Source of the DNA: Bacillota bacterium
GTDB lineage: Bacteria > Bacillota > Clostridia > Peptostreptococcales > Anaerovoracaceae
Direction of reading: 5' to 3'
Length of the DNA: 6,184 nucleotides
NCBI GenBank assembly: GCA_016286935.1
Contig: JAEEUO010000076.1
Location: 1-6,184, forward strand
The notes beneath the pieces are model-generated. The model was given only the letters and a program-made list of their open reading frames with translations. It did not search any database and had not been told where the DNA came from. Each line of letters begins with the position of its first letter. Positions within the stretch are counted from its first letter, which is position 1. The position numbers and the translations under genes are program-made. This document shows positions 5,150 through 6,184 of this stretch, piece by piece.

Positions 5150-6184
5150 ATGACTGAAACCGGAACGATACAACTGAACGAACTGAAGCCGGGCGAATCC
5201 GGCCGTGTCGGTTCGATCGGCGGAGAGGGCGCTCTCCGCCAGCATCTTCTCGATATGGGCGTGATCCCCGGGGCGGAAGTGACCGTCGTGAAATACGCCC
5301 CGATGGGAGACCCGCTCGAGCTCCGGATCCACGGCTACGAGCTGACGATCCGCCTGGACGAAGCGAAACGGATCGGCGTGACACGGATCGGCGCGGCCGA
5401 AAAAAGGACCGCGCCGGAGCGGTCCCCGCGGACGGCGATCGACCACCCCGGCCTCGGCGAAGAGGGCAAGTTCCACCCGAAGGGGAGCGGCGACCCGCTT
5501 CCCGACGGAACGACGCTGACGTTCGCCCTCGTCGGCAACCAGAACAGCGGCAAAACGACGCTCTTCAACCAGTTCACCGGCTCGAACCAGCACGTCGGCA
5601 ATTTCCCCGGCGTGACGGTCGACCGGAAGGACGGCGTGATCCGCAACTACCCCGACACGGTCATCACCGACCTGCCGGGCATCTATTCGATGTCGCCGTA
5701 TTCGAGCGAGGAGATCGTCTCCCGCGATTTCGTCCTGCGCGAAAAGCCGAAGGCGATCATCAACATCGTCGACGTGACGTCGATCGACCGCAGCCTCTTT
5801 CTGACGATGCAGCTCCTCGAGCTCGGCATCCCGACGGTCGTCGCGCTGAACATGATGGACGAGATGACCGGAAACGGCGGATCGGTCGACATCAACGCGA
5901 TGGAGGAGATGCTCGGCGTACCGGTCGTTCCGATCTCCGCGGCGAAGAACCAGGGCGTCGACGAACTTGCCAACCACGCCGTCCACATCGCGAAATACCA
6001 GGAAAAGCCCCTCCGCCAGGACTTCTGCGACGTGAATGACCACGGCGGCGCCGTCCACAGGTGCCTCCACGCCGTCATCCATCTGATCGAGGACCACGCG
6101 GAGGCCGAAGGCATCCCCGTCCGCTTCGCGGCGAGCAAGCTGATCGAAGGCGACGAACAGATCCTCGCCCAGCTGAAGCTCGAC
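5150..6184 (+). CDS. feoB: Ferrous iron transport protein, FeoA-FeoB fusion, 3' end cut by window edge
   Basis: The first 345 codons of a fused Fe(II) transporter. Residues 8-78 form a FeoA (SH3-like) domain with LNELKPGESGRV and HLLDMGVIPGAEVTV. A charged, proline-rich linker of about 45 residues follows, then the FeoB G domain. All guanine-nucleotide motifs are visible: G1 GNQNSGKT at 129-136, the switch region HVGNFPGVTVDRKDG, G3 DLPG at 174-177, G4 NMMD at 234-237 and G5 SAAK at 263-266. The later residues begin the helical GDI-like region. The membrane permease part should lie beyond the right edge. The ATG at 5150 is 4 bases after the M16 stop; no Shine-Dalgarno sequence is evident, so translation probably depends on coupling to the upstream gene. 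An ATG at 5142 meets a stop within four codons and cannot be the start. FeoB pumps or gates ferrous iron across the inner membrane under GTPase control, and FeoA modulates it. Confidence 0.96.
   Translation, partial: MTETGTIQLNELKPGESGRVGSIGGEGALRQHLLDMGVIPGAEVTVVKYAPMGDPLELRIHGYELTIRLDEAKRIGVTRIGAAEKRTAPERSPRTAIDHPGLGEEGKFHPKGSGDPLPDGTTLTFALVGNQNSGKTTLFNQFTGSNQHVGNFPGVTVDRKDGVIRNYPDTVITDLPGIYSMSPYSSEEIVSRDFVLREKPKAIINIVDVTSIDRSLFLTMQLLELGIPTVVALNMMDEMTGNGGSVDINAMEEMLGVPVVPISAAKNQGVDELANHAVHIAKYQEKPLRQDFCDVNDHGGAVHRCLHAVIHLIEDHAEAEGIPVRFAASKLIEGDEQILAQLKLD

Noticed and set aside
5138..6097. A 319-codon minus-strand open frame opposite the FeoA-FeoB gene
   Set aside because: It is antisense to a gene with all five GTPase motifs and is only a shadow of its codon bias.

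Overview
The window is high-GC DNA (strong G/C preference at third codon positions) from a bacterium that is probably a member of the Bacillota, most likely Clostridia-like. The clues are AGGAGG-type ribosome binding sites, a FeoA-FeoB fusion whose G1 region reads GNQNSGKTT followed by HVGNFPGVTVDRKDG, a PucR/CdaR-type regulator, and a small helical domain usually found at the C-terminus of Firmicutes enzymes. This assignment rests on sequence style only.

Left part (1-1875): a two-gene minus-strand operon. A short-chain dehydrogenase/reductase (SDR, 1696-791) is followed 10 bases later by a cysteine-rich protein I do not recognise. That gene starts at a GTG (780) and runs off the left edge. 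A PucR/CdaR-like regulator (1876-3396, plus strand) is transcribed divergently, and the 179-base gap between them holds back-to-back promoter candidates. Middle (3397-3897): a hairpin that can terminate in both directions separates the regulator from a convergent 71-residue gene on the minus strand. This gene encodes a stand-alone version of the C-terminal helical domain.

Right part (3898-6184): an M16 zinc peptidase, apparently transcribed from an extended -10 promoter so close to its ATG that the mRNA would be leaderless, is followed 4 bases later by a FeoA-FeoB ferrous iron transporter cut by the right edge. This part looks like housekeeping or iron supply and is probably not functionally tied to the left part.

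The most interesting signal is a box shared by two promoters. A 15-base block (14 of 15 identical) plus a downstream AACCC occurs upstream of both the SDR operon and the 71-residue gene, in the same orientation and at almost the same distance from each candidate -35/-10 pair. It suggests that the neighbouring PucR-like regulator controls both units. The SDR, the unknown cysteine-rich protein and the small helical protein would then form one inducible, probably catabolic, module with an unknown substrate. No CRISPR, mobile element, tRNA or rRNA was seen, and no gene-free stretch exceeds 300 bases.
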